The notes beneath the pieces are model-generated. The model had not been told where the DNA came from, made no database searches, and saw only the letters and a list, made by a program, of their open reading frames with translations. From an uncultured bacterium (lineage in GTDB: Bacteria > Patescibacteriota > Saccharimonadia > Saccharimonadales > Saccharimonadaceae): 64,000 bases of DNA. This document shows positions 24,700 through 32,532 of this stretch, in pieces. The DNA lies in assembly GCA_938036155.1 (NCBI GenBank), contig CALHPA010000002.1, forward strand, positions 56,822 to 120,821, in the 5' to 3' direction. The position numbers were made by a program, and so were the translations under genes. How positions within the stretch are numbered: the first letter of the stretch is position 1; every line of letters begins with the position of its first letter.

Positions 24700-25377
24700 T
24701 TAAAGATTTATTTTTCGAATGATTTTATCGATTAAATCAAGTTTAACTTCTTCCATTGGTAGGCGAGCGCCAATAATATCTGTGATTTTTTCACCATTTT
24801 CCTTTGGAAAATAAATAATTGTACTGGGCGAAAAGCGTTTTTTAGGCAAAAGAATAATAGCATAAGTATTTGTTTCTTTTCGAATACCAAAAGCTCGAAA
24901 TTCACCATAGGAATGAAAAGTTTCACCCATATATACTCCATGTGTTGAAAGACTGTAAGATATAATTTGAGTATGATTTGATTTTCGAAGAGTTAAAATT
25001 CCAATAGCTGATACTATAATTAAAGCAAGAAAAGTCCAAGATTGGTTTAAAATTGCAAAAATACAAAAGGCTAAAATAATAATTGAAAATATAATATACC
25101 AAGATTTGTTTTTATCACCAATTATTAAATCTTGAGCTTGCCAATTGACAATCTCTTGTTCTTCGGCTATATTTTCAGTAGGAGATTGATTATTTTCAAC
25201 TTCACGAACTTGTGTATATTCTTCTGGATTAAAGGGTTTAACTTCTTCAAAAACCGGCTCGGTAGATTCTTTAGGGTTTTCAGCCATAAAACTACCAACC
25301 TCAGGTGTTCGAAATTGTGATTCAGGCAAACCCGTTACGCGAGGAACGCCATTTCGGTTTTCATTATCGAAATTCAT
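24700..25377 (-). CDS. Hypothetical protein with two membrane helices, 225 aa
   Basis: The family is not recognised by name. An acidic, probably disordered N-terminus (1-85) precedes two close hydrophobic helices (about 92-130). A C-terminal strand-rich domain follows (YSLSTHGVYMGETFHSYGEF onward), reminiscent of small PH-like domains. TATAAT lies 9 nt before the ATG and there is no Shine-Dalgarno sequence. It is flanked by tRNA-Arg and tRNA-Ser on the same strand. Confidence 0.7.
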   Translation of the reverse strand: MNFDNENRNGVPRVTGLPESQFRTPEVGSFMAENPKESTEPVFEEVKPFNPEEYTQVREVENNQSPTENIAEEQEIVNWQAQDLIIGDKNKSWYIIFSIIILAFCIFAILNQSWTFLALIIVSAIGILTLRKSNHTQIISYSLSTHGVYMGETFHSYGEFRAFGIRKETNTYAIILLPKKRFSPSTIIYFPKENGEKITDIIGARLPMEEVKLDLIDKIIRKINL

Positions 25378-25466
25378 AATACTTTAATTATACCATAAGC
25401 TATTTAAAAATTCAAAAAATATCTATCAAAATAGAAAATCCTGCCGTTAAGCAGAATTACCTATTT

Positions 25467-25556
25467 TGGCGGAGAAGGAGGGATTCGAACCCTCGATACG
25501 TTTTACCGCATGCCGGTTTTCAAGACCGGTGCCTTCAACCACTCGGCCACCTCTCC
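25467..25556 (-). tRNA. tRNA-Ser(UGA)
   Basis: This class II tRNA has an encoded CCA. The stem CCGGT / ACCGG encloses loop CTTGAAA, giving anticodon TGA (UCA and other UCN). It is very similar to tRNA-Ser(CGA) outside the anticodon and variable arms. Confidence 0.93.
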
Positions 25557-25597
25557 AGATGATACCCATTATATCACATTTTTTTTGAATTCTCAAG

Positions 25598-26251
25598 TTA
25601 TTTTTCTTGCTGAAGCAAATAAAATGCCCAAATTTCTTTCGCACCGTTTTGATGGAGAAGATTTGCGATCGAATTTAAAGTTGCGCCAGTTGTACGAATA
25701 TCATCAAGAATTACATAAATTTTATTTTTCGAAAGCTTTTCTCCTATAAACTCATAACTACTTTTTGCCTGAATTTGTCGCGTTTTAAAATTTTTACCAC
25801 GTTGAGTAGTTTTTGCCATTCTTTTAATCAATGCCGATTTTTCAATTTTCAAATTTTTTGCAAGCTGGCGAGCCAAAAGCTCAGTATGATCTAAACCGCG
25901 CTCACGAATATGATTCGAAAGTGTTGGAACAGGAATTAAAACTAATTTTTCACGATTATTAATAAATTCGCTATTCGAAAGCAGAAAATCAGATAAAAGT
26001 TTTGCGAGATAATAAGTATTCTGCCTCTTGCTTTGAAATTTAAATTCATCAACTATTTTTTGAAGCTCTCCAGACCTTTTCGAAAGATAAAATTCTTTCG
26101 AAATAATACTATTCGAGCGAAAAAGGGAATTACCAAAATTACACCTTATTTTAAGGCATTTCTCGCAAATAGGGTCGCCCAATTTTTGGCAAAAATAGCA
26201 CTCATCTGGTGCAAAAGAATTTAAAATTATTTCGTATATGCTTTTCTTCAT
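25598..26251 (-). CDS. comF: ComF family phosphoribosyltransferase-like protein
   Basis: ComF proteins are needed for uptake or processing of transforming DNA in several bacteria. The N-terminus has a CYFC and CEKC pair typical of the ComF zinc finger. The C-terminus has the PRPP loop VILDDIRTTGAT and the RERGLDHTELLARQLA segment. The length (217 aa) is normal. It is the only recognisable competence gene here apart from the pseudopilin at 52.6 kb. The start has no adjacent Shine-Dalgarno sequence; a GAGGTAG lies about 18 nt upstream. Confidence 0.9.
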   Translation of the reverse strand: MKKSIYEIILNSFAPDECYFCQKLGDPICEKCLKIRCNFGNSLFRSNSIISKEFYLSKRSGELQKIVDEFKFQSKRQNTYYLAKLLSDFLLSNSEFINNREKLVLIPVPTLSNHIRERGLDHTELLARQLAKNLKIEKSALIKRMAKTTQRGKNFKTRQIQAKSSYEFIGEKLSKNKIYVILDDIRTTGATLNSIANLLHQNGAKEIWAFYLLQQEK

Positions 26252-26270
26252 AAAAAATCATTTCTACCTC

Positions 26271-26299
26271 TTGATTATATAATAAAAGTGCGGTATAAT
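26271..26299 (+). promoter_or_regulatory. Promoter of the hsp20 gene
   Basis: TTGATT (26271-26276), a 17 bp spacer and TATAAT (26294-26299) form an ordinary sigma-70 promoter. No CIRCE-like inverted repeat was seen. Confidence 0.75.
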
Positions 26300-26342
26300 A
26301 AAGTAAATTAATCTTATTTAGGAAATTTAATGCGGAGGAAAA

Positions 26343-26810
26343 ATGGCTAGAAGACAAAATGATGATAGCTTTTTGAATGATGAATTGGAAGCTGCTTTCA
26401 ATTTTGGAGATGATTTGATGGAAACTTCAGAAAATGAAGCTTTCAATGGATCTGAACAAATTGAAATTGCGGAAGAAGAAAATGAACTTCCTGGTCAATT
26501 AGCTGTTGATGTTTACGAAACAGAAGATAAACTTTTTGTTAAAGCACGAACTGCGGGCGTGAATAAAAATGACTTGGATGTTTCACTTTCAGACGGAACT
26601 TTAACGATTAGCGGAAGTCTAAATCCTGGTGATCAAGAGGGAATTATCGCTCATCATGCACAAGAATGCTACTGGGGAGAATTCAGCCGAACACTAACTC
26701 TTCCAGTTCCAATTAAAGAAGATGAAGTTGAAGCAATGTTGAAAGATGGAATCTTAACAATTAGCTTTAAGAAAGTTAAAACTCAAGCGACACGAATTAA
26801 AGTTTTATAA
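26343..26810 (+). CDS. Small heat-shock protein, Hsp20 family
   Basis: Hsp20 proteins hold unfolding proteins in oligomers. The alpha-crystallin domain runs from about residue 50 (LAVDVYETEDKLFVKARTAG) to 145, including VSLSDGTLTISG and the closing DGILTISFKK. The N-terminal 48 residues are acidic and rich in Asp, Glu and Asn. GGAGGA lies 5-10 nt before the ATG. The gene is monocistronic with a strong terminator. Confidence 0.92.
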   Translation: MARRQNDDSFLNDELEAAFNFGDDLMETSENEAFNGSEQIEIAEEENELPGQLAVDVYETEDKLFVKARTAGVNKNDLDVSLSDGTLTISGSLNPGDQEGIIAHHAQECYWGEFSRTLTLPVPIKEDEVEAMLKDGILTISFKKVKTQATRIKVL

Positions 26811-26816
26811 AAATTA

Positions 26817-26848
26817 AAAATCTCGAAGCATAAAACTTCGAGATTTTT
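26817..26848 (+). terminator. hsp20 terminator
   Basis: An AAATCTCGAAG / CTTCGAGATTT hairpin with T-run. Confidence 0.9.
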
Positions 26849-26891
26849 ATTATATTAACTTATTTTTAATTTTATAAGTTTTCAGATATAT

Positions 26892-26919
26892 AAAAAGACT
26901 TCCATAAAGAAGTCTTTTT
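26892..26919. terminator. Terminator at the end of the pilin array
   Basis: An AAAAAGACTTC / GAAGTCTTTTT hairpin works in both directions and lies about 20 bp after the last pilin stop. Confidence 0.85.
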
Positions 26920-26940
26920 ATATTTAATAATTTAATTTCA

Positions 26941-27357
26941 CTATTCCTTATTAGTAATTGAACTAATAACAAAGTTAACTATTGCGTAAGCAAGGATTGC
27001 AATTACAAGACCAATAATAGCATACATAATTGTATTTTTGGCGTTTTGAACAGCACCAGCATCACCACTCGAAAGTACATAGCGAATACCGCCATAGATA
27101 AGCATAATCACGCTAAGAATACCAATTACAAAGAGCATAATATTGATTGCAGTTGTGAAAATTGGAGAATCACCATCAAATAAGCTTGTTGGACCACCAT
27201 TTTCTTCTTGAACACCCTTAGCACAACTATCAGCAGATTTCAAACCACCAGTAACTTTACAATCAGCAGCATAAGCTGGAACCGTTGCAAACGTAGTAGC
27301 ACCAACAGTGAATATTGTTGCGGCAGTTAATAGAGCCATTTTTACAATATTTTTCAT
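26941..27357 (-). CDS. VirB2/TrbC-like pilin, array copy 6
   Basis: This 138-residue protein has a signal peptide ending near AYAAD (about 31) and two hydrophobic helices. The inter-helix loop YGGIRYVLSSGDAGAVQNAKN is nearly the same as in the stand-alone copy at 10390. It is separated from the other five array genes by about 130 bp that hold their own promoter (TTGCAA, 16 bp, TATAAT) and AAAGGAAA upstream of the start, so it can be expressed alone. Together with the stand-alone copy it is the best candidate for a major pilin. Confidence 0.8.
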   Translation of the reverse strand: MKNIVKMALLTAATIFTVGATTFATVPAYAADCKVTGGLKSADSCAKGVQEENGGPTSLFDGDSPIFTTAINIMLFVIGILSVIMLIYGGIRYVLSSGDAGAVQNAKNTIMYAIIGLVIAILAYAIVNFVISSITNKE

Positions 27358-27485
27358 TTTAAATTATATTTCCTTTCTTAAATTATATATACTTAAATTA
27401 TATCAAATTTTTACTATTTTGCAAGCATTTTAATCATTATATATCAATCTTAGCAAACTAAACCTAATTCTTAAACCATATGATA

Positions 27486-27875
27486 TTATTTGTTACCACC
27501 TGCAACTGTGTTAATAACAAAGTTCACAATTGCATAAGCAAGAATTGCAATAATTAGTCCTATAATAGAGTAGACGATTGTATTTTTTGCACTAGTGAGA
27601 GCAGCACTATTTCCAGCAGAAAGAACATATCGAATTCCACCCCAAATAATCATAATAACAGCCATAACACCAATAATAAAGAACATTATATTTACAACAT
27701 CTTTAGCAATATCACCAGCTGAACGAGTATCCTGTTGACCCGTTGAATCTGCACCTTGTTTAATTAAATCTGCTGCACTATTTGCATAAGCTTGTTTTTC
27801 GAAAAATCCGGCGTTAAAAGCAAAAGAACCAGCTACCGCAAGGATTAATCCAAAAGTTATTAAAATTTTCTTCAT
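27486..27875 (-). CDS. VirB2/TrbC-like pilin, array copy 5
   Basis: The 129-residue protein has a signal peptide ending near AYAN (about 32). Two helices follow, with the conserved loop WGGIRYVLSAGNSAALTSAKN and the helix TIVYSIIGLIIAILAYAIVNF. AAGGAG lies upstream and a gap of only 26 bp separates it from copy 4, so they probably share a transcript. It belongs to the group with copy 6 and the stand-alone copy. Confidence 0.8.
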   Translation of the reverse strand: MKKILITFGLILAVAGSFAFNAGFFEKQAYANSAADLIKQGADSTGQQDTRSAGDIAKDVVNIMFFIIGVMAVIMIIWGGIRYVLSAGNSAALTSAKNTIVYSIIGLIIAILAYAIVNFVINTVAGGNK

Positions 27876-27901
27876 TTTATTCTCCTTATATTATTTAATC
27901 A

Positions 27902-28429
27902 TCAATTTGAGTTATTCGAACTACTCGAATTCTGCTCTGAACTATTTTTTTTACTTTGAGGTTTAGTATTATTTGAGCTGTTTGAATTATTAGATTCACT
28001 AGGGGTGTTTGTATTTCCAGAAGACGACCCTCCATTAACTCCTTTTCCGCTTGAAGTATTAATAACAAAATTAACAATCGCGTAAGAGAGAATTGCAACC
28101 GCCAGACCAATAATAGCATAAATTATCATTGTTTTAGCTCGAGTAATCGCTGATGGATTTCCAGCTGCTGTTATAAATGTTATTCCCGCATAGATGATCA
28201 CAATAACCGCTGCTATACCAACAACCCATAGAAGAATAGAGATTATATTTTTAGCAATATCAGTTGCATTTTTCGAATCACCAGAGCAAACCGCAGTCTT
28301 CCCAGAAACAACATGTTTACAAGCATCAAATATCCCACCACCAGATCCATTTGTCTTACCTTCTGCAAAAGCAATAGGTGATAGAATCATTAAGAATAAA
28401 ATACTACTTATTAAAATTATTTTCTTCAT
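27902..28429 (-). CDS. VirB2/TrbC-like pilin with Ser/Asn-rich tail, array copy 4
   Basis: The 175-residue protein has a signal peptide (about 1-22, ending AFAEG) and a two-helix core with YAGITFITAAGNPSAITRAKT. Unlike the others it ends in about 45 residues of Ser, Asn and Gly (low complexity, probably disordered and exposed). The start overlaps the previous stop as TAATG, showing translational coupling. The tail may decorate the assembled structure; that is inference. Confidence 0.78.
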   Translation of the reverse strand: MKKIILISSILFLMILSPIAFAEGKTNGSGGGIFDACKHVVSGKTAVCSGDSKNATDIAKNIISILLWVVGIAAVIVIIYAGITFITAAGNPSAITRAKTMIIYAIIGLAVAILSYAIVNFVINTSSGKGVNGGSSSGNTNTPSESNNSNSSNNTKPQSKKNSSEQNSSSSNNSN

Positions 28430-28749
28430 TATATTGACCCCGTTAGTAATCCACCAAGAATTAAGTTAACAATTAGTGCAGCTGATATGATTACCACAAT
28501 ACCAACACAAGCATAAATTAATGCAGATTTTGCTTTCGAAATTGTTCCCGGATTTCCGGCCGCTGTTATAAAAGTTAATCCTGCTACAATAATTATAATC
28601 ACGCAAATAATTCCAGCCCAGATAAAAGCAGTATTGAAAGCATTCTGCATCGAAGCATCGCTGGCTTTGTTTTTATTTGAAGTATCAATTCCATTTAATA
28701 CTTTCGATTTATCAAATGACGCTTCTGCTAAAAATCTATATTCTTTCAT
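28429..28749 (-). CDS. VirB2-like protein without signal peptide, array copy 3
   Basis: This 106-residue protein keeps the two-helix core (VAGLTFITAAGNPGTISKAKS and the second helix) but starts with a hydrophilic MKEYRFLAEASFDKSK segment rather than a signal peptide. Its first helix may insert by itself. Its start overlaps the previous stop as TAATG. It may be a structural or minor subunit rather than a processed pilin. Confidence 0.72.
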   Translation of the reverse strand: MKEYRFLAEASFDKSKVLNGIDTSNKNKASDASMQNAFNTAFIWAGIICVIIIIVAGLTFITAAGNPGTISKAKSALIYACVGIVVIISAALIVNLILGGLLTGSI

Positions 28750-29177
28750 TATCCTAAAATCCCTAATATAAATGTTACTATTGTTGAAGCAAGAACGGCA
28801 ATCACTAATCCAATTATTGCATTAGTTAGTGATTTTTTAGCACCAGCAAGTTTTCCCGGATCACCAACTGCAATCATATATTGATAACCTGCATAAATAA
28901 TGAATCCTATTGCAGCGACACCAGCAACTCGAAAGGCCATATCAATAATATTCGCAATCACTGTCCAAACAAATTGTTCTAAGGTAACTTCGCCTTTTCC
29001 AGATGGTCCAATATTTTTAATTTGGCATCCACCTTCACCAGTTTTTGTTAGTCCACGATACCAAGCGGGCAGACCAAAAAAAGTTTGACTATCATTGCAA
29101 CCAGCAGCATAAGCATTATTCGAAAAATATAAAACTGGTATAAAAGTTATAAAAAATGCTAGAATAATCTTTTTCAT
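28749..29177 (-). CDS. VirB2/TrbC-like pilin, array copy 2
   Basis: From ATG 29177 (MKKIILAFFITFIPVLYF) the protein is 142 aa with a signal peptide ending near AYAAG. A loop with two cysteines follows, then a two-helix core with YAGYQYMIAVGDPGKLAGAKK. The start overlaps the previous stop as TAATG and has AGGAGG about 8 nt upstream; a longer in-frame start at 29219 is less likely. The two cysteines flanking FGLPAWYRGLTKTGEGG could form a disulfide. Confidence 0.78.
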   Translation of the reverse strand: MKKIILAFFITFIPVLYFSNNAYAAGCNDSQTFFGLPAWYRGLTKTGEGGCQIKNIGPSGKGEVTLEQFVWTVIANIIDMAFRVAGVAAIGFIIYAGYQYMIAVGDPGKLAGAKKSLTNAIIGLVIAVLASTIVTFILGILG

Positions 29178-29632
29178 TATAAAATTCCTCCTGGAATAAT
29201 CCACTCCAAGAACGCCCACATTAAAATATAAGCTACAATACCAATAATTGTATTCATGATCATCGTTTTAGCTTTCGAAACTTGCGCAGCATTATCGCGA
29301 GCGGTAATATATAGAACACCAGCAAAAACAATTGAGCCAACTGCTGCAATTCCAACACCAGTGGTTACTACAACTAAAACCATATTTAAAATATCTTCAA
29401 TTTTCCAGTCTGAGGGGAGAATTGCAGTTTTTGCATCAGCAGGGGGAGTGTCTTTATTTTTTTTACTGTTATTACCGTTTGGTGTAGTTAGATTTCCATT
29501 ACCATCTTCCACAAGCTCTTCAGCAAAAGCATAACTAGAGCCATAATTCGAAATAATAATACTCTGAAAAGCCGCAAAAAAGCTCATCAAAATTAGCCCA
29601 ACTATTATTATATTTTTTATTTTGTTCAACAT
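29177..29632 (-). CDS. VirB2/TrbC-like protein, array copy 1
   Basis: The first gene of the array encodes 151 aa: an N-terminal hydrophobic signal or anchor (about 7-35), a hydrophilic linker rich in Asn, Lys and Asp, and a divergent two-helix core (FAGVLYITARDNAAQVSKAKT). The second helix contains two tryptophans (MWAFLEW), unlike the others. It diverges from the virB6-like gene, and the 105-bp gap holds promoters for both directions. Confidence 0.75.
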   Translation of the reverse strand: MLNKIKNIIIVGLILMSFFAAFQSIIISNYGSSYAFAEELVEDGNGNLTTPNGNNSKKNKDTPPADAKTAILPSDWKIEDILNMVLVVVTTGVGIAAVGSIVFAGVLYITARDNAAQVSKAKTMIMNTIIGIVAYILMWAFLEWIIPGGIL

Positions 29633-29700
29633 GATAATTATACTTTAAACCATTTTCAGGGAAAAAGCAAGTGTTTTATTCTTAAAACTTAATTTTAAGG

Positions 29701-29729
29701 TTGACAAAAGAGTTAAATTATGATAAAAT
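29701..29729 (+). promoter_or_regulatory. Promoter of the secretion operon (virB6 onward)
   Basis: TTGACA (29701-29706), a 17 bp spacer and TAAAAT (29724-29729) end 8 nt before the ATG at 29738. Confidence 0.8.
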
Positions 29730-29737
29730 CAGGTCAT

Positions 29738-32425
29738 ATGCAAACTTTGGCGAGGTTCAAAAAAGCAAAAACTCAAGATTTTCGAAATGTGTTTTTCATC
29801 GCGATTTTTACAGTAGTCGCAATCTTGGGATTTTTTAATTCGAATATCGCTCTTGCTCTTGATGGAGCAAAATGGACAGATTCCTCAAAAAATGGCATAA
29901 CATATAATGGAAAAACATATTCAAAAGTTTCTGACACTTCAAGATTTCCAGATTCAATTCGCTCAAAAAAACTCTACGCCGAAAATTCTTCAGCAAATGC
30001 TGGTGAAAACAAAACAACAGTGATCACTCTTGATAACGAGAATGATGCTTCGAGCGGAAAAGTTTATTCGTTTGATGTAAGTGCGCTTGGAAATGTAAAA
30101 CAAAACGGTGAAGCACAAGATGTTAAAGTTGATGGTGTCTCGAAAGATGAAGATAAATCACTTTGTAGCGTTGAAGGTGGCGGAGGCTGGATGGTTTGTA
30201 TGGTCGCTAATACAATTTCAAAATGGATGGATGGTATTTATGACTGGCTACAAGCATTTTTACGAGTTCAACCACTTTATACGTCAAATAAATCTGGTCT
30301 TTTTCAAGTTTGGGATTATATGCGAAACGTTGCAAATATATTCTTTGTGATTGGATTTGTTTTTGTGATTTATTCGCAAGTAACAGGTTTTGGAATTAGC
30401 AATTACGGAATTAAAAAAATATTGCCAAAGCTAATTATTGCAGCAATTTTAATCAATGTTTCTTATTATATTTGTGCAATTTTAGTTGATATTTCGAATA
30501 TTCTAGGCGCACAAACTCAAAGTCTTTTAATTGGAATTAGAGACAGTATTTTTAATAATGGTGGTGAAAATAAAATAAAAACAGCTAATCTTGATTGGTC
30601 AAATATGACTGCTGCAGTTTTAAGCGGAACTGGTGTAGTGGCTTATGGAGCCTACACCGTAACAGTTGCAACTATGGGCAATATTGGTGCCGCAGTAATG
30701 ATGATTCTTGGAGCACTAGTTGCAGTAATTTATTCAGCGGTTGTAGCTTTAGTGATTTTAGCTGCACGACAGGCAATTATTATTGTTTTAGTTTTCTTAG
30801 CACCACTTGCATTTGCAGCAAATATTCTACCAAATACTGAAAAATGGTTCGAAAAATGGAAAGATCTATTCACTACAATGCTCGTAATGTATCCATTAAT
30901 TTCTCTTCTTTTTGGAGGTTCACAATTAATTGGAACAACAATTATTGCAAGTTCAAATGGTAGCTTTTTAATTTTTCTACTTGGTGCGGTAGTACAAGTT
31001 GTGCCACTAGCAATTACACCAACAATCATGCGGATTAGTGGTAGTCTACTTGGTAAATTTGCTGGAATTATTAATAATCCGAACAAAGGTCCAATTGATC
31101 GTGCGAAGAAATTCCTTTCAGAAAATCAAGAAATGTATCGAAATCGTGCAATTGCAAAAAATCCAAACTCACTTCCTGTACGAATCAATCAGATGAGCTA
31201 CAACCGCCGACGTCGAATTGGTTCTTCGAAATCAATTGCAGAATTATATCAAAATGAACGCTTCACAGATCTTGAAAACAAAAGACGAGATGCAATTCAA
31301 AATATGCCAGAAGGTTCAAATGCATTTTCGAACATGTATTATAATGCTCGCAAAAATCATTTAATAAATTCAGACACTCAATATCAAGAAATGCTGGCTA
31401 CCGAAGCCATGAATCGTGCAACCGCAGGCACAAATGCTGGACTTTCACAAATTAAAGCAGAGTTATTCAATTCAACGCTTAAAAAAGACGCGAATGGGAA
31501 TATTACTGGAGTTGTCGATTTAAGCGAAGCGTCACTAAAAGCTTTACGTGGAAAATTTGGCGAGCAAGCACTTCGATTTGTTGATAATATGAATCAAACA
31601 AATGCTCTTAAACTAGCTGAAAAGAATAACAACCTTTCACTTAATAATGCAATGGCAAACAACATGCGCTACAGCAACGACTTACTTGAAACCGCGTCTG
31701 GTGTACGCGGTGAAGCTGGAAAAGTCTCAGCGCTTGCAAGTTCTTTAGTAGCAGCTTCGAAAGAGAACAAAGAAGAAGTCGAATCACTCACAAACCTTAC
31801 AAAATCACTTAATTTTTCAGGTAATGATTATAACGAAATCTTTTCGAAAAATATGGGTGAAAAAATCCAGAAAGATGGAATTGATTTCGAAATTACTAAA
31901 AACTTACGTGCTGCAACAGCCGAGAAGTTTATGGGAACAACCGACTTGAAAGGTGCTATTGATTCACTTGGTAAAACTGAAATTGGCGGAGAATTGAACG
32001 CTAACCGAAACGACTTAGTTGAAGCTTTCAAGAAAACCAAGAAAGACGATCTTCAATTTATTGGTGGTGCGGCACTTGAAAATATTGCCGTGAATGGAAT
32101 GAATTCGAAAGAAGTTTATAATGCTATTCACGACAATTACGCTAAAAATGTTTCAGATGATAAAATTATTAAAGCCTCAAACGATGCAATGAAAATCATT
32201 TGGGATAAATCAGCGATTTCGAATATGTCGAATGAAACCATTAGATCCACGCTCGAAAGTGTTAAGGCGATTAATGAAAACCCTTCAGAATACGGAAAAC
32301 TCAATGCTGTACAAGGTGCTGAAATTCGCAAAATGCTTAAAGAAATCGAACGAAACAATAAAGGTCTTTACGATAAAGTTTTGGGTGGAAATTGGAAGCC
32401 TGAAAATATTAAAGATAAGAAATAG
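29738..32425 (+). CDS. VirB6/TrbL-like polytopic membrane protein
   Basis: From ATG 29738 the protein is about 895 aa. An N-terminal hydrophobic segment (about 20-40) is followed by an extracytoplasmic part of about 130 residues. A core of several membrane helices (about 195-440) contains ILAARQAIIIVLVFLAPLAF and resembles VirB6/TrbL. A long hydrophilic, mostly helical C-terminal region of about 450 residues follows. VirB6 proteins form the inner-membrane channel of type IV secretion. An in-frame ATG at 29720 overlaps the -10 box, so 29738 is chosen; the message would be leaderless or nearly so. A hairpin at 32424-32455 follows. Confidence 0.82.
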   Translation: MQTLARFKKAKTQDFRNVFFIAIFTVVAILGFFNSNIALALDGAKWTDSSKNGITYNGKTYSKVSDTSRFPDSIRSKKLYAENSSANAGENKTTVITLDNENDASSGKVYSFDVSALGNVKQNGEAQDVKVDGVSKDEDKSLCSVEGGGGWMVCMVANTISKWMDGIYDWLQAFLRVQPLYTSNKSGLFQVWDYMRNVANIFFVIGFVFVIYSQVTGFGISNYGIKKILPKLIIAAILINVSYYICAILVDISNILGAQTQSLLIGIRDSIFNNGGENKIKTANLDWSNMTAAVLSGTGVVAYGAYTVTVATMGNIGAAVMMILGALVAVIYSAVVALVILAARQAIIIVLVFLAPLAFAANILPNTEKWFEKWKDLFTTMLVMYPLISLLFGGSQLIGTTIIASSNGSFLIFLLGAVVQVVPLAITPTIMRISGSLLGKFAGIINNPNKGPIDRAKKFLSENQEMYRNRAIAKNPNSLPVRINQMSYNRRRRIGSSKSIAELYQNERFTDLENKRRDAIQNMPEGSNAFSNMYYNARKNHLINSDTQYQEMLATEAMNRATAGTNAGLSQIKAELFNSTLKKDANGNITGVVDLSEASLKALRGKFGEQALRFVDNMNQTNALKLAEKNNNLSLNNAMANNMRYSNDLLETASGVRGEAGKVSALASSLVAASKENKEEVESLTNLTKSLNFSGNDYNEIFSKNMGEKIQKDGIDFEITKNLRAATAEKFMGTTDLKGAIDSLGKTEIGGELNANRNDLVEAFKKTKKDDLQFIGGAALENIAVNGMNSKEVYNAIHDNYAKNVSDDKIIKASNDAMKIIWDKSAISNMSNETIRSTLESVKAINENPSEYGKLNAVQGAEIRKMLKEIERNNKGLYDKVLGGNWKPENIKDKK

Positions 32426-32455
32426 GCAGAATCTAAATAATTCTTGCCTATTTTT
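32424..32455 (+). terminator. Hairpin after the virB6-like gene
   Basis: An AATAGGCA / TTGCCTATT type hairpin with T-rich tail. It may only attenuate, since the secretion genes continue downstream. Confidence 0.7.
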
Positions 32456-32532
32456 ATTTTTAAGCTTTATTTTTTTTCGAAAATATGTTAAAATTAATAT
32501 TATTGAAATAAGGAGAAGTGGGCTAATAAAGA

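Noticed and set aside
25447..25749. Open frames across tRNA-Ser(UGA) and the end of comF
   Set aside because: They are chance frames over a tRNA and an established gene.
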